From: Massospora cicadina
Lineage: Eukaryota; Entomophthoromycota; Entomophthoromycetes; Entomophthorales; Entomophthoraceae
Assembly: GCA_022478985.1 (NCBI GenBank)
Contig: JAKSZP010012141.1
Location: 1 to 64,000, forward strand
Direction: 5' to 3'
Length of the DNA: 64,000 nucleotides
The notes under the pieces are model-generated. The model made no database searches, was not told the origin of the DNA, and was given only the letters and a program-made list of their open reading frames with translations. Below are positions 22,627 to 33,360 of the stretch, piece by piece. Each line of letters opens with the position of its first letter. Position 1 is the first letter of the stretch. The position numbers were made by a program, and so were the translations under genes.

Positions 22627-22829
22627 CAGGGATTAAGTGTAAATATGCCACTAATTGATGGCGGCACATTTTCAGTAGTACCATTTATAGATTTGCAAAC
22701 AAAACTTTGATCTCCCCCTGCCCTGTTAATATAATGCCTGGGGCCATGTGGGGTTCAAACCGTGATTTATGATATGACCCAATAACCTCTCCATAGAGTC
22801 CATCTGGAACTTCAACCACCAGTCAATGT

Positions 22830-23692
22830 TCACTATAACTTGATGCCTAGATGGAATAGATATAGGTCCGGCTGCTCTGAGTGGCAGCCCTTGATATTCA
22901 AAAATATGTTGGGGAAGGGCCCAATTTTGACCTTTAACTGACTGTAATGCACAGGGATTACTCCGTTGCTATAAGCTATATTGATATTCCCCATATGCAC
23001 CAGATCATTTGGCACTCCACTAGAGGTGAAGTGAATTGGAAACTGCTGACCCAATATCTCAAAAGTCTCATCCATCATATCAATGACAGCCCCATAGTGT
23101 TGCAAGAAGGCAGTTCCAATTAACAGATCATAATTGCTATTTGGTAACACTATAGCTGGAGCTATAATGACAATAGAACCAAACTACAGCGGAAGTACAC
23201 TTTATGCTCCCTCAGAAACTGTAACTACCATTTCAGCAGTGCCATATACCATCTGGAGTTCCACATCTGGTTTTAATGTCACCCTGGCCACCAATTTAGT
23301 GGAGACTATATTGACGGGGCACCAGTATTTATGATGGCACAGACATGGGTCTTAGCTACAACCAGATCACAGTAAGTACATTCAGAGTAAGATGCATCCT
23401 GACTGTTTATAACATGGTCGTCTAAGGAATCCCTGTTTCCATGGAAACACGCAATTCCCTCACCGATTATGGGGTATTGTTTTATAATAGTTTTGACTAG
23501 AAGAGTGATGATTACTGCTTGCAAAAAAGGTACATTTGAGGAGGGGTCTAACTTTTCAGGGGAAACTTGGTTGAACATTTGGCAAGCATACGGCTCAACC
23601 TGGATCTGGAAGCCCTCTTCTGCCATAGCCGTAGACTGCACTTGTGTCAAAACATTCACCCCCAACTTGCTGCTGATATAAAACTGACTCAT
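22830..23692 (-). pseudogene. B aspartic protease
   Basis: Minus strand. The open stretch 23692-23306 ends HVCAIINTGAPSI, where the active site DTGA reads NTGA, and 23150-22833 continues with LPNSNYDLLIGTAFLQHYG, the second conserved protease loop (LIG). A CxxC-type pair (ECTYCDLVVAKTHVC) lies just before the active site. The fold is recognisable but the catalytic Asp is changed. Confidence 0.8.
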
Positions 23693-23699
23693 TGTGCAA

Positions 23700-24769
23700 G
23701 GGAACTACTGCTAAATATTCTAATTTGGGTTCAGGTGGGACGTTTGGTATAGCAGAGATAGAGAGTCCCTTCTCTAAACCGCTCTGACTTTTCCCTGGAT
23801 GTACTGTTCCAGCTGTACACAAGAGACCAGTTGATTAGGGCACCATCATGCCAGATGCCCATATTGACTTCATTTGAAACAGCTGACCACATAGGGCCCA
23901 TGTCCCTGATCAATATAAAACAAGCCATGTCAAGGGTTGGGCTGGATGTAATCAGTACAAACAGGTTTTGAGTGATAATTGGCCAAGGATGATAAGCAGA
24001 TATGGGGTGGATGTTTAACTGCTGAGGGTAACTTGATGAATCTGAACTGTACTAGCGGAGTTCCCCAAGTAAGAGGATTTGGCAGTTATAGCATAAGGAT
24101 TCCACTAAGTATTAGGTGGATGGAAAATGGCTGATATACAGTGCAAAAACTGAACAGTTTTAAGCAAAAAGTAATCTTCATCCAACAGTGAAGTCATAAC
24201 GTTATGTAACTCTTGGTATATCTTCACAGCAGAAGTAATCGCAATACACACATCAGATTTGGGTAAAATTCCAGCCCCAATTAGCACATGAGCTCCTTCT
24301 GTAAATCACTCAGCAAATGCAGTGAGGGTCTCATTCCGCTGAAACCTGATAGCCAAAAATTCAGCCTTCCGCTGTGAAATCTTTGCAGTTCTGCTGAACA
24401 ACCACATCACCATCTCTTTGACTTCTTGGTATGTAATGGAACTGCCTGAAAGGTAACGGATGACTTGATCAGCACTTCCAACGTCCAAGGAAGAAATCAA
24501 CAGTTTTGCTCTCCATCAATCCAAGACTCCCTCAGTTGCAATTTCAAATCGCTTAAAGAACCAATGAATATTCCCTTCACGATCAGATGGGGACAGCTTA
24601 TTGCAGCAAACCCCTGGAGCAGCTCATCTTGTTTTTTAAGAACAGTGTTAAAGCCAGGTTCAGCTCCGCATAAGTAACTGACCCAGAGTGTTGAGTAGAA
24701 TTTTTATCAAAACAACATTGATGCAACATAGCTGGAAACTGAGTTTTTATCATTTTATAATTGATCAAT
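23700..24769 (-). pseudogene. B gag
   Basis: Minus strand. The clearest part is 24500-24306, with KAEFLAIRFQRNETLTAFAE, the conserved capsid segment of Ty3/gypsy gag, followed after a stop by remnants to about 23700. The N-terminal part (24700-24500) is frame-shifted. No intact CCHC knuckle was found. Confidence 0.78.
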
Positions 24770-24790
24770 GGGCACCTTGTAGTGAGCACA
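24770..24790 (-). promoter_or_regulatory. Primer-binding site of B
   Basis: The plus strand reads GGGCACCTTGTAGTGAGCACA, i.e. TGTGCTCACTACAAGG on the element strand, close to the TGGTGCTCACTACAGGGGT shared by A, E, K and D. It starts two bases from the 5' LTR. Confidence 0.75.
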
Positions 24791-24792
24791 AC

Positions 24793-25292
24793 TGCTATAA
24801 AATTGGCGGTATTTAAGAGATATGACGCAGGATTTTGCACAGAGTTCAACCCACTGAGCAATTAGGACCAATGATGTGATGATCGTCATCCTTGAAACAA
24901 CAGAATAAACTTCAAATAAATATGGAGCACTTGCTCCCACAACTCTCTTTTTAATTCAATATAATCAATACAGCGGATTCTCACTTTTTCTGCTTACTCT
25001 CCACTACTAACAACCTCCTCTTCTTAAGCATTTTGTCTCGTCTATATTGTAGCAACTTTGGATGCTACTGCTTCTATGGCTTAGTAATTTAATTCGCCAT
25101 ATCTCATTGGTTCCATCAATTCTTCATTTGTTATTTCACAATCGCCTAATTCAAGGCGATTTCCCAACAACCCAATATCGCCTCATTTCGAGGTGCTCAA
25201 ATTACTTTAGCTCATGTCAAATCTCAGCGGATTCTATCCATACTTCCATAACAACTTAGGGCTTATTGTCCAGTCATATCAAAATCGTGACA
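24793..25292 (-). repeat. 5' LTR of element B (500 bp)
   Basis: In plus orientation it starts TGCTATAAAATTGG and ends ATCGTGACA, followed by CCCTG (25293-25297). Confidence 0.92.
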
Positions 25293-25297
25293 CCCTG

Positions 25298-25682
25298 CTA
25301 TATCATAAGACCTTTATTGCAGCAACTTAGCCCATTAATTATTCTCCTTAATTCTGAGATTTAGAATTTAAAGCTTTAACTTTGAGTCCCAATAACTTGG
25401 CCAAAATTATTTTAACTTCAGCTTGATTGTGAGTTTTCATGTCATTGACTTACCAGATGTAGCTTCATGACTTCTTCCTTAACATCCTTATGCTGCTTCA
25501 TGAGACAATGGATAGACTCAAACATCTTCACAGAAGATTCCATTCCCACATAATCCAGGTCTGCAACTTCAGGAGCTCTACATGCTTCAACCTCAACTTG
25601 GCCTAACTCTTTTTGTTTAACACATCTCTTCTCATTCTCATTCTCTTAACTTAACATCTTATGGACAACGTCAACCAAGAAT
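25298..25682 (-). pseudogene. A gag, N-terminal part and leader
   Basis: This is the part of A cut off by C and B. On the minus strand it reads MESSVKMFESIHCLMKQHKD followed by VKEEVMKLHL, a charged, probably coiled-coil segment like the start of the gag at 15625. It lies between the B/A junction and the A primer-binding site, where gag should begin. Confidence 0.7.
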
Positions 25683-25701
25683 ACCCCTGTAGTGAGCACC
25701 A
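25683..25701 (-). promoter_or_regulatory. Primer-binding site of A
   Basis: On the element strand TGGTGCTCACTACAGGGGT, two bases after the LTR end TTCAACA. This is the cleanest copy of the shared site. It would pair with a tRNA whose 3' end reads ...GTAGTGAGCACCA. Confidence 0.85.
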
Positions 25702-25703
25702 CT

Positions 25704-26331
25704 TGTTGAAAAGTGGTCACTGCACAGGTTTTTTGAGGGTTTACTCATTAACTGATATAATTTTTCTGTATGAGAACAGGGAACAAAAATCTGAGCCAAT
25801 AAGGGTTCAGTTAACACTTGGCCATTTATCATATATTTTTTAGGCGCTTATGTCTTACAACAACTAGAAAACCAATTACTAGTAAAATCTAGTACTTCCA
25901 AGAACAAGATATAATATTAGGAAAAAATATCATACATATATAGTATTCTGGCTCCCTATTGCCCTCCTACTATAAATGTCAGCATTTGCTGACAGGGAAA
26001 AGCTTTTCATTAATCAACCTACACTTTTGGCATGCCATTGGTTGAAAATTCTTTTGACTCAATTTCTTTTTTTTTTTTTTTAGTACTAGATGCTTTTGAC
26101 TCAATTTCTCAGGCTAGAAAATCTTGCCTTTGAACTGGTAAATATTTGGGGATCATCCCTGACAAATAATGAAGTATTAATTATTAAATAAGTTATAAAT
26201 ATTAACTTAAATCTCCCTTTATCAGAAGCCTAAAATCATTGACACTATCAAACCATATCAGGGATCATCCTCAACCAACTCACTAGTATAGAACACATTA
26301 GAAAAAGCATACTTTGGTTAAACTCTAAACA
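25704..26331 (-). repeat. 5' LTR of element A, carrying micro-insertion 2
   Basis: Pairs with 6459-7045. It is longer mainly because of the insertion at 26068-26092 with its duplicated target. Followed by GGAGG, the right copy of the target duplication. Confidence 0.92.
26068..26092 (-). mobile_element. Micro-retroposon copy 2 (25 bp, truncated)
   Basis: Insert on the element strand: CATCTAGTACTA followed by an A-run. Flanked by a perfect 17-bp duplication CTTTTGACTCAATTTCT (26051-26067 and 26093-26109). The partner LTR at 6810-6830 holds the empty site. Confidence 0.93.
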
Positions 26332-26336
26332 GGAGG

Positions 26337-29032
26337 TCATAAGTAAGCTGGCATCCATTAGAAGTTATGGCTCACTATTCATGTATTGCTCCTCTATCTT
26401 TGCCTTCCTAAATGGCTTTAATTGTACTGAGCTGTATCTCCTACATTGGTACTGTAAATGCAGTTCTTCATGAGACTATAATCGCATTATGACGTGGAAA
26501 AAACATATTGATAAACTTCAAATAGTTGGTTCACCTTCCCAAGCTCTTTCTGATTCGATTTATTTGATATTTAAACATGAGGTATGGCGTAAATTAATAT
26601 GTCTTTAGGTAATATTAATCAAATTAAGTATTATTATAATATACCTTCTCAATTTTTTGATTAAAAGTGATTGTCCTTTACCAATATATAAATGCTTCTT
26701 AACTAAAACTTTGTGACATGTGAGGTTCATAGTAATAACATGATAATCCGCTGATAAGATGGGTTGATGATACCTGATACTAATCTTGGTTTAGGTCTGC
26801 TGACTCTGTTAACACTAATGATGTTTAATAAGCAGGTTGGGGTATTTTCAGGGTTTATTTTTATAACCAATCTTTGTTTTATTTGGTAAATTTTTACCTC
26901 CTTGGTAGCATAAAATAATATGCCATCTTCTGAATTTACTAAATTTAGATTTTTTTTGTTTTTGTCCAGAAGTATAATAACACAAAGGCAAAGTGGAAAC
27001 ATGGTATTTGAACGGATAATAGTATTTCTTCTTGCTGAAGATCTTATTTTTAGTACAAAAGGTACTTCATAAGTTGAGTAGGGATAAATACCCTTCCATT
27101 ATAAATAACTTTATCATACTTAAAATAGAAGAATTACAATAAGTGTGCCATATTGGCTATTGTGCAAAAGGATTGTGGGATTTAAATAAAATTTAGTAAG
27201 CTAATTTAGATCAGCAAGTAAAAGTAGGCACCTATTACTTTAGTGTTGTTACAATATGAAGTGTTATGCCCCTAGGCGTATTTGAAGTTTATAGTAATTT
27301 TAATCCTCTTTATGATTTGGGATAAGACAAAGTTTAATGGTGACCTCATATTCAAGGTAGCCATTACTTGGACTTTTTTTCCAATTTTACTTTTGTTATT
27401 GCTCCTCCAAATTCTTGTATCAATTCTAAATCCTCTTTTAGTTGAAAAATTACATTGAGTTTTCTTGAAGTCTTGGGAAATTCTTCTTATTTTCCAATAG
27501 ACTGTGTATGCAAAAGATAGGGTGGATCAATAGGGAAAGTTACTGGTAATCATCCCTACCATATTATTTACTCTTGGACACCCATTATCTAGAATGAGGT
27601 AGGGATTTCCCAGGATTTGGGCTTCATCAATATTTTTTGTTTAAGCAATCTGGGATGACAATACTAGTGGGTGCAACTAAAATGTAATAACCTGTATCTT
27701 ACTAGCCCCCATAAGAGTTATCATTGAATTAGTTCTCAAAGCAGATGAGGTGAACATAAGGTAATGTTTAAATTTCAGGTATTTCTAGGATGGTCAATTT
27801 TGAGGTACCTGACCATAAGCTGACTACACTTTTCCCTGCTCACTGGTGAGAGGGTTCTACCTTGAAGCAATCATATTTGGTGTGGTTTTTTTTGCAATAG
27901 TTTCACTTAGCTCCTCCTCCTTTTTGGTTTACTTTCCTCTAAAACATACACTTTGGGTTTTGTGGGAGCCTTATGGGTGGTTTCTGGATTGTTTATATTA
28001 CCACATTATGCAGAGCTTCCTTGATGTTTAGAACAGAGTTAAGCTTCATTTGATTGAAGTGACGTGTATGACTAAGTAGAGATCACTATGTAAATCTGCA
28101 ACAATTTCAGCTATGGCATTATCCAGTATGATCATTTTAGGCCATCAGAGGCTGAGATTTAATATAGAAGCATATTCATACCATATCTAGGGTTTTGGTT
28201 TGCATAGCGCAATCCTCATGAAGGCCTGTTTCTTCATACTCAAGCTTTTTTGAACTAAATTTATCAATAAGCACCCTTTTCAATTTGCATCAAGTTTCTG
28301 GTTGTCCAGATGAGGTACCATAACCTCCTGCACCATGAGGCTTATACAAGGCAAGATATGCTTGTCCTTTTGATTATCAATTGTACCTTCCATTGCAGCC
28401 TTATAAATATATAAGAAGAATGCAATACTTCCTTCTCCAGGTGTAAACTTGTACTTACAGATAGAATTAAATGCATTGGCTTTTAATCCTGAGTAACATG
28501 TACTCTAGGAGCTTTTGATTCAGTAATTTTTTACATGTATTGCACTGCTACCTTGTTAAAAGAGTCACAAAATTGATCTTGAGTGGGTTAAGATGCTGCT
28601 CCATTACTAAAATGGTAAGCCTTGGCATGAGATTCATAAATTTAATGCATCTTTGAGAACAACTTTTTCACGCGTTAGGCTTTATTGCAGATGTCAAGAG
28701 AATTAATTTGTTGACAAGCAGTATAGCAGAAGGCTTATAAAAGTTTGTTCTCATTATTAACACTTCAATAGCCCAGTTTAAGCCCACTTTAATTGCCTGG
28801 CATTCAGTGCTTTGAGGATGCTTGTCAATGTTGGATTTTATTCCTTCTGTAAGAGTATTACAGCGTTGCTCAGTTTTTCTACGGTGACAGTAAATAAAAG
28901 TTAATGTCAATTTAACTAAGTAATTTTCTTTTCATATTGCTCTCTAATCTATTAAGTCACTCTGAAATGAATTTGTTAGCCACCTAAGTTGGGTAGGACA
29001 CCAGATTCTTATCAACATTGGATAATTAAGTA
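26337..29032 (-). pseudogene. G reverse transcriptase start, protease and gag C-terminal part
   Basis: Minus strand. Next to element A the RT N-terminal segment reads KPFRKAKIEEQYMN-like and LLMDASLL (compare D: SKSYCKSKVEEQ and LLDAGLLV), which joins to the RT on the left of A. Around 27600-27540 the protease core appears as NPYLILDNGCPRVNN (D has AILDTGSPVNVIS). At 28910-28668 a gag-like stretch (ECQAIKVGLNWAIEVLIMRT) is open. All are multiply interrupted. Confidence 0.72.
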
Positions 29033-29037
29033 ATAAG
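29033..29037. repeat. Target duplication ATAAG, left copy (element D)
   Basis: ATAAG directly precedes the TGTCAG start of D and recurs at 35351-35355 directly after the D 3' LTR. Confidence 0.9.
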
Positions 29038-29793
29038 TGTCAGATATTTGCCCTCTCAGCTGCAGAGAAAGAATGTTTTGGGTAAAAATCAGCCTAGATG
29101 GGGAAATGTCAGAAATTACAAGTTTGTAAAGAGCCAAAAAGCAATTTAAATAATGTTAAAAATGAGATCAATGATATCAGCCAAAAGACCCAAGCTGATT
29201 ATTGGTGGAACCCCATTAATTTGGGTAACACCATTTCAAAACCTGCATGGGCGCTAAACATAAAATTGAATGGTTAAATTACTCTGACCACACGAAGGAC
29301 TTTGGAGTGACCAGCAGAAGGTACTCCCTCAACCATAATCAAGTCCCTCAAAGCACCTACGCGGGGACCTCACCCTTTTATAGGTGTGGCAGAGGTCCCT
29401 CAAGGTGAAAGTATATTATCTAGTGGTGATTGGTTGAATTACATAAAAACCTTATTGCATGGATACATTCTGCCCCAAAACCCCATCCCAACTATCATTC
29501 CGCCAAAAAGAGTAACTCAAATTCCCACAATCTGATAGGAGAGTATACCATATTCCTAATTCAGAATGTGACAAAGCTATTCTGAAACTATCCTTAAATT
29601 CCCTCCAACTCTCAAAGCAGTTTAAATACTGATTGACCAAATATTGAGGGGGATCACTTTTCTCTTTACTCAGCGCTTCTAATATAATCATAAAATTCAA
29701 ATTTTATAGTAGCGTTTTTATTTATCTTATTAAAAACCTTTGTGGGATTAGCGGTGGAAGCATAAGTGAGCACAAGAAAGCTGGATCCCTACA
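29038..29793 (+). repeat. 5' LTR of element D (756 bp)
   Basis: Starts TGTCAGATATTTGCC, ends CCCTACA. Contains CACCCTTTTATAGGTGTGG at 29368-29386, the CCCYTTTTATA box also present in K and, in element sense, in E and H LTRs. A near-identical central block (CAACCATAATCAAGTCCCTC) is shared with the 3' LTR. Confidence 0.93.
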
Positions 29794-29796
29794 AAA

Positions 29797-29815
29797 TGGT
29801 GCTCAGTACTGGGGT
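29797..29815 (+). promoter_or_regulatory. Primer-binding site of D
   Basis: TGGTGCTCAGTACTGGGGT, three bases after the LTR. Same type as in A, E, G and K, with three differences from the A copy. Confidence 0.8.
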
Positions 29816-30840
29816 CCCCTGTACATCTCAAAAATCTTCAAAAACAGAGGCTTCAAACGTGAGTAACCCTCCCACCTTTCCTCTTCACATTGAATTACGT
29901 CTGATTGCTCTGGAAAAGCAACTAGCAAGCACTCTAACTTATCTCAAAAAACTTGAGCGGCGTTCAAAAAACCATGTTTTACAGATAAGTTAATCCCTGG
30001 AGAAGGGAGTAATGCTACTTTCTTGTATGTTTATGAAGCTGCCATGTGTGACGCAATGGGTAAGGAGAAAGTGCAACACATCATTACTTGTTTAAGCCGC
30101 CTAGCACAAGAGATGATAATTCCTTACCTGAACCCTTTGCACACCTGAGCAGAGGTGAAGGAGGCTCTTCTAGCTGAATTTTGATCAAAGCAGAGTATAC
30201 ACAGGGAAAAACAGGCCTTTATGCGCCTTAGTATGTTTGAAGGTGAATCAACCATTGCCTTTGCTAAAAAATTTTACCTCGCCGCATAAAGGTTATCCAC
30301 CTCTAACATGATTACCCTTGATGATGCTATCGCCGCCCTGTTAACTGGGCTAGCCTCTCAACCCTCTCTAGTCAGACATATCATATCAGGAAAGGGCCAT
30401 TTCAAAAACATCCGTGACCTTAAAGAGGCTTTATTAAAAAGTGGCTGACTTCCGATTATGTGATAACTCAAATGACGCTGATATAAAACCTTCAGTGTCA
30501 ACCATTGAGAAGCTTACGCCTGTTGAATAGACAAAAGTGAGCTCACACATGCCCTCCTCCCTGCTAAACCTGATCCCTCAATGTGACTTAAAAAGGTTAT
30601 CACTCCTTCTTATGTATCAAAGCCCTTTAAGGTAGTAACAACCATACGCCTGCACAATATCTTTAAAGCTGCTGTGCCTACCCATCCAGCTAAGCTGGTA
30701 AATGCGCGCCCTAAGGCTATTCAATCTCCTGTGACCATCTCTCATAACTCCATCACAGCCTTTCCAGTTGTTGAGAATACTCTTGGGGACGAATTTTAGG
30801 GGGGTTATGACGACGTTGGTTACTATATATTGAGAGCCCC
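29816..30840 (+). pseudogene. D gag
   Basis: An early open stretch (29766-29993) carries RLIALEKQLASTLTYLKKLE, a coiled coil. Downstream pieces read FLYVYEAAMCDAMGKEKVQH (about 30024-30083) and, after in-frame stops, REKQAFMRLSMFEGESTIAF and AALLTGLASQPSLVRHIISG (about 30330-30390). The capsid layout matches Ty3/gypsy gag. I saw no CCHC knuckle. Confidence 0.82.
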
Positions 30841-31880
30841 CACAGAGGTAGAGGTTCCTGATCATTTGAACGCTGGAGTAGTAGATGAGACCACCATACC
30901 TGTGGAAACATACCTCAGCCAAACTCTAGGATTTCCCAAAGTTATTGATACTGCCAGTAATGGTGATCGCTTCATATGTAGCTTGATTAGACCTATCCAG
31001 CGGGTCCATACCATGGAATCTATCCTGGATAGATACCCCGCGACTGCTTGAAAGCTTATTTCCACATTCTGGCTCAAGGAAGTCTTGGCCTTGCCACTAA
31101 CTTTGGAGAAACACTCACTAAGGTTGAAGTGGCCATTCAAAAGTCCGAATAATGGCCATCTTAGACACTGGCTCCCCAGTCAACGTGATCTCCACTAAGC
31201 CTATTAAGAAGATAAAGCTAGCGCCTGACTTGGAGTACAAGCAAAAATTTGGAACTGCTGGCCCCAACAATACCCGTGCTATTGGGGCATACTCTTCCCT
31301 TCTCATTCGAATTGGGAAGCTTATACTATCAGCCCCTGCTGTGGCTTTGGACAACAATGCATATGATATGCTCTTTGGCACTCAATTTATGATTTAGTAT
31401 ATAGGAATAATTAACCTGAAGCAAGGGGTCCTCTCATTACTCAACTACAAAGTCCCTTTAGTTTTATCCAATAAAGAACCCAGCAAGTTTGAATACTCTT
31501 TCCTGGTCAAATATCCCTTTTTTCTATAACTATGCCTTATTCCACTTCTATGCATAACACAAAAAATTGCCTGAATGAGTGGATGCTAAGGAGGGTATAC
31601 CATTTTATGCTGCAGACGAGGTCTTAATTAAGTCTGGTGAACAAATAGTGGTCAACATTAAATTCATACTATAAACTTCACACCATTGCTTGTTGCACCT
31701 AATAAGTATTGAGGGCTTTAGCCTCTTGGAGCCTCATGTATTTCCTGGGATACTAGACCCAGCCTAGCAGAGGCCAATTACCATTCTACTGGGAATTTTA
31801 CTGGGAAGGACATGATTATATGGAAACACCAAGAGATTGGCAGAAGCTTCCTACTCCCAGTAGATGACATAAAAAATATC
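30841..31880 (+). pseudogene. D protease region
   Basis: The open stretch 31152-31397 reads MAILDTGSPVNVISTKPIKK and ends ALDNNAYDMLFGTQFMI, giving an intact aspartic protease active site (DTGSP) and the second hydrophobic loop. Linker sequences follow to 31880. A preceding open stretch (30830-31051) is acidic and of unclear role, probably the gag/protease linker. Confidence 0.85.
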
Positions 31881-32850
31881 CACTCCATTGGCTCTATGGC
31901 ATATTTGGGCTTACCCATGGACAACATGGTGTGTACCTTACCCAAATGTTCATATTTCAGATAAGCTGACCCCAGAGGAGTTGGAAAAAGTTCATATATT
32001 GTTATATGAATATAGTGACATATTCTCCAAATTGGATACTGACTATGGCCACATGAAGGATTGGTGCCACTCCATTGATGTGGGTGATGTACGGCCTATT
32101 AGGTCCAAATCTTATTGCAAGTCAAAGGTGGAGGAACAATAAATGAGGACGGAGCTCCAGCAACTATTAGACGCGGGGTTGCTCGTTCATCACAAAGCCC
32201 TTGGTCTTCACCCCTATTATTAATTTAAAAGAAAAATGGAGGTCATCAAATAGTCATGAAACACCATAGGTTAAATAGCCACACTAAGAAGGATAGCTAT
32301 CCTATCACTCGCATTGATGATGACCTGGCCCAACTCTCTGGCTCCAACTTCTTCTCCGCCATTAACTTGGCCAGTGGTTACTGGCAAATGGACCTTTCTC
32401 CTCAAGATCAGGAGAAATGCGCTCTTATTTGTAGTGAAGGTCTCTTCCAACTCACATGATACCCCAAGGGTTGTGCAATGCACCTGCCTCTTTCCAGCGT
32501 GAGATGGATCACATCTTGCAGGATCTCAAGTTAATTTGTGTCATCGTCTATCTTGATGACATCACTATGTTCCCAAAAATCTATAACGAACATCTTGATC
32601 ACTTGAAGGAAGTGTTCAATTGTTACGTAAGTCTAATATTAAGTTGAAGCCTTCAAAGTGTACCTTCTTCCAAAGGAAATTGGATTTCCTTGGCCACTAC
32701 ATTTCCCAAGAAGGAATTCAGCCCATGCAGGACAAGATCAAAGCTATTTTAAAAATGCCACCCCCTAAAAATCTATGGGATATTCAAGTATTTCTAGGGG
32801 ATGATAGGGTATTACCATCAGTGCATCCCTAAGTTCGCCCAAATCAGTGA
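31881..32850 (+). pseudogene. D reverse transcriptase
   Basis: Linker 31888-32142 (YEYSDIFSKLDTDYGH). RT fingers/palm 32256-32459 with KKDSYPITRIDDDLAQLSG, FSAINLASGYWQM and QEKCALICSEGLFQLT, where the palm residue usually Asp is Asn (INLASGY). Palm 32456-32647 with PQGLCNAPASFQREMDHILQ and VIVYLDDITMF (YLDD intact). Thumb 32620-32832 with KPSKCTFFQRKLDFLGHYIS. Stops separate the pieces. Confidence 0.92.
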
Positions 32851-33360
32851 GCCCCTTGTCCAGCTATTAACCAAGAATACCCCCATTTATTGGAGTGCTT
32901 AACAAAAGGCCGCTTTTCAAAAAATGGAGCAACTGCTACAACAACGTCCTATCCTACGGCACCCAGATTATAAATAAACCCTTCATCTTATTCACTGACA
33001 CCTTGGACTGTACCATTGGGGCCAACTTATCCCAATTAGATGAACACGGTGTAGATCACCATGTATCCTATTTTAGTAAGATGCTGTCAAAGGTAGAACG
33101 CAACTACAGTGTAACATAGAAGGAGTGCCTTACTGTTCTGTTAGCTGTAAAGCACTACCTCCCTTTTCTATATAGAACCACCTCTACTGCGGTTAATGAC
33201 CACGCATCCTTAAAATGGTTAAAGAACATGAAAGATCCTACTGGTCAGCTATCTCGCTGGGCTCTAAAGCACCAGCCTTATGATATGAAAATTGAACACC
33301 GTGCTGGAAACTGTCACTTAAATGTTGATGGGTTAACTCAGCTACCAGTTCTTTACTTAA
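32851..33360 (+). pseudogene. D RNase H
   Basis: Open stretches 32895-33119 (LFTDTLDCTIGANLSQLDEH, FSKMLSKVERNYSVT, then a stop in KECLTVLLAVKHYL) and 33228-33554 (MKDPTGQLSRWALKHQPYDM, HRAGNCHLNVDGLTQLP). The first catalytic Asp of the TD motif is kept; the late DHASLKWLK block is present between the two. Confidence 0.88.

Larger units (their letters stand above)
19385..25292 (-). mobile_element. Element B: Ty3/gypsy-type LTR retrotransposon, complete gene order
   Basis: A 5.9 kb minus-strand element with LTRs 19385-19888 and 24793-25292, primer-binding site beside the right LTR, gag, protease, RT, RNase H and integrase in order, and a polypurine tract at 19889-19902. It is inserted in A gag next to C. 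It follows CCCTG on its left and is followed by CCCTG (25293-25297) on its right; its first two LTR bases overlap the left copy, so two bases were probably lost there. The genes are broken, but long stretches remain readable. Confidence 0.92.
6459..26331 (-). mobile_element. Element A: Ty3/gypsy-type LTR retrotransposon inserted in G reverse transcriptase
   Basis: The LTRs 6459-7045 and 25704-26331 start TGTTGAAAA and end TTAACA/TAAACA in plus orientation. A perfect 5-bp target duplication GGAGG flanks them (6454-6458 and 26332-26336). A primer-binding site is at 25683-25701 and a polypurine tract (minus, AAGTGGGGG) is at 7047-7055. The coding order on the minus strand is gag, protease, RT, RNase H, integrase. 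A is interrupted by LINE fragment N between protease and RT, and by C and B inside gag. Confidence 0.92.

Noticed and set aside
25885..25910. AAAATCTAGTACTTCC in LTR A (also at 6640 and 7645) as further micro-retroposons
   Set aside because: They share only CTAGTAC, lack the TAGTACTA plus A-run, have no flanking duplication, and the LTR site is present in both LTRs of A.
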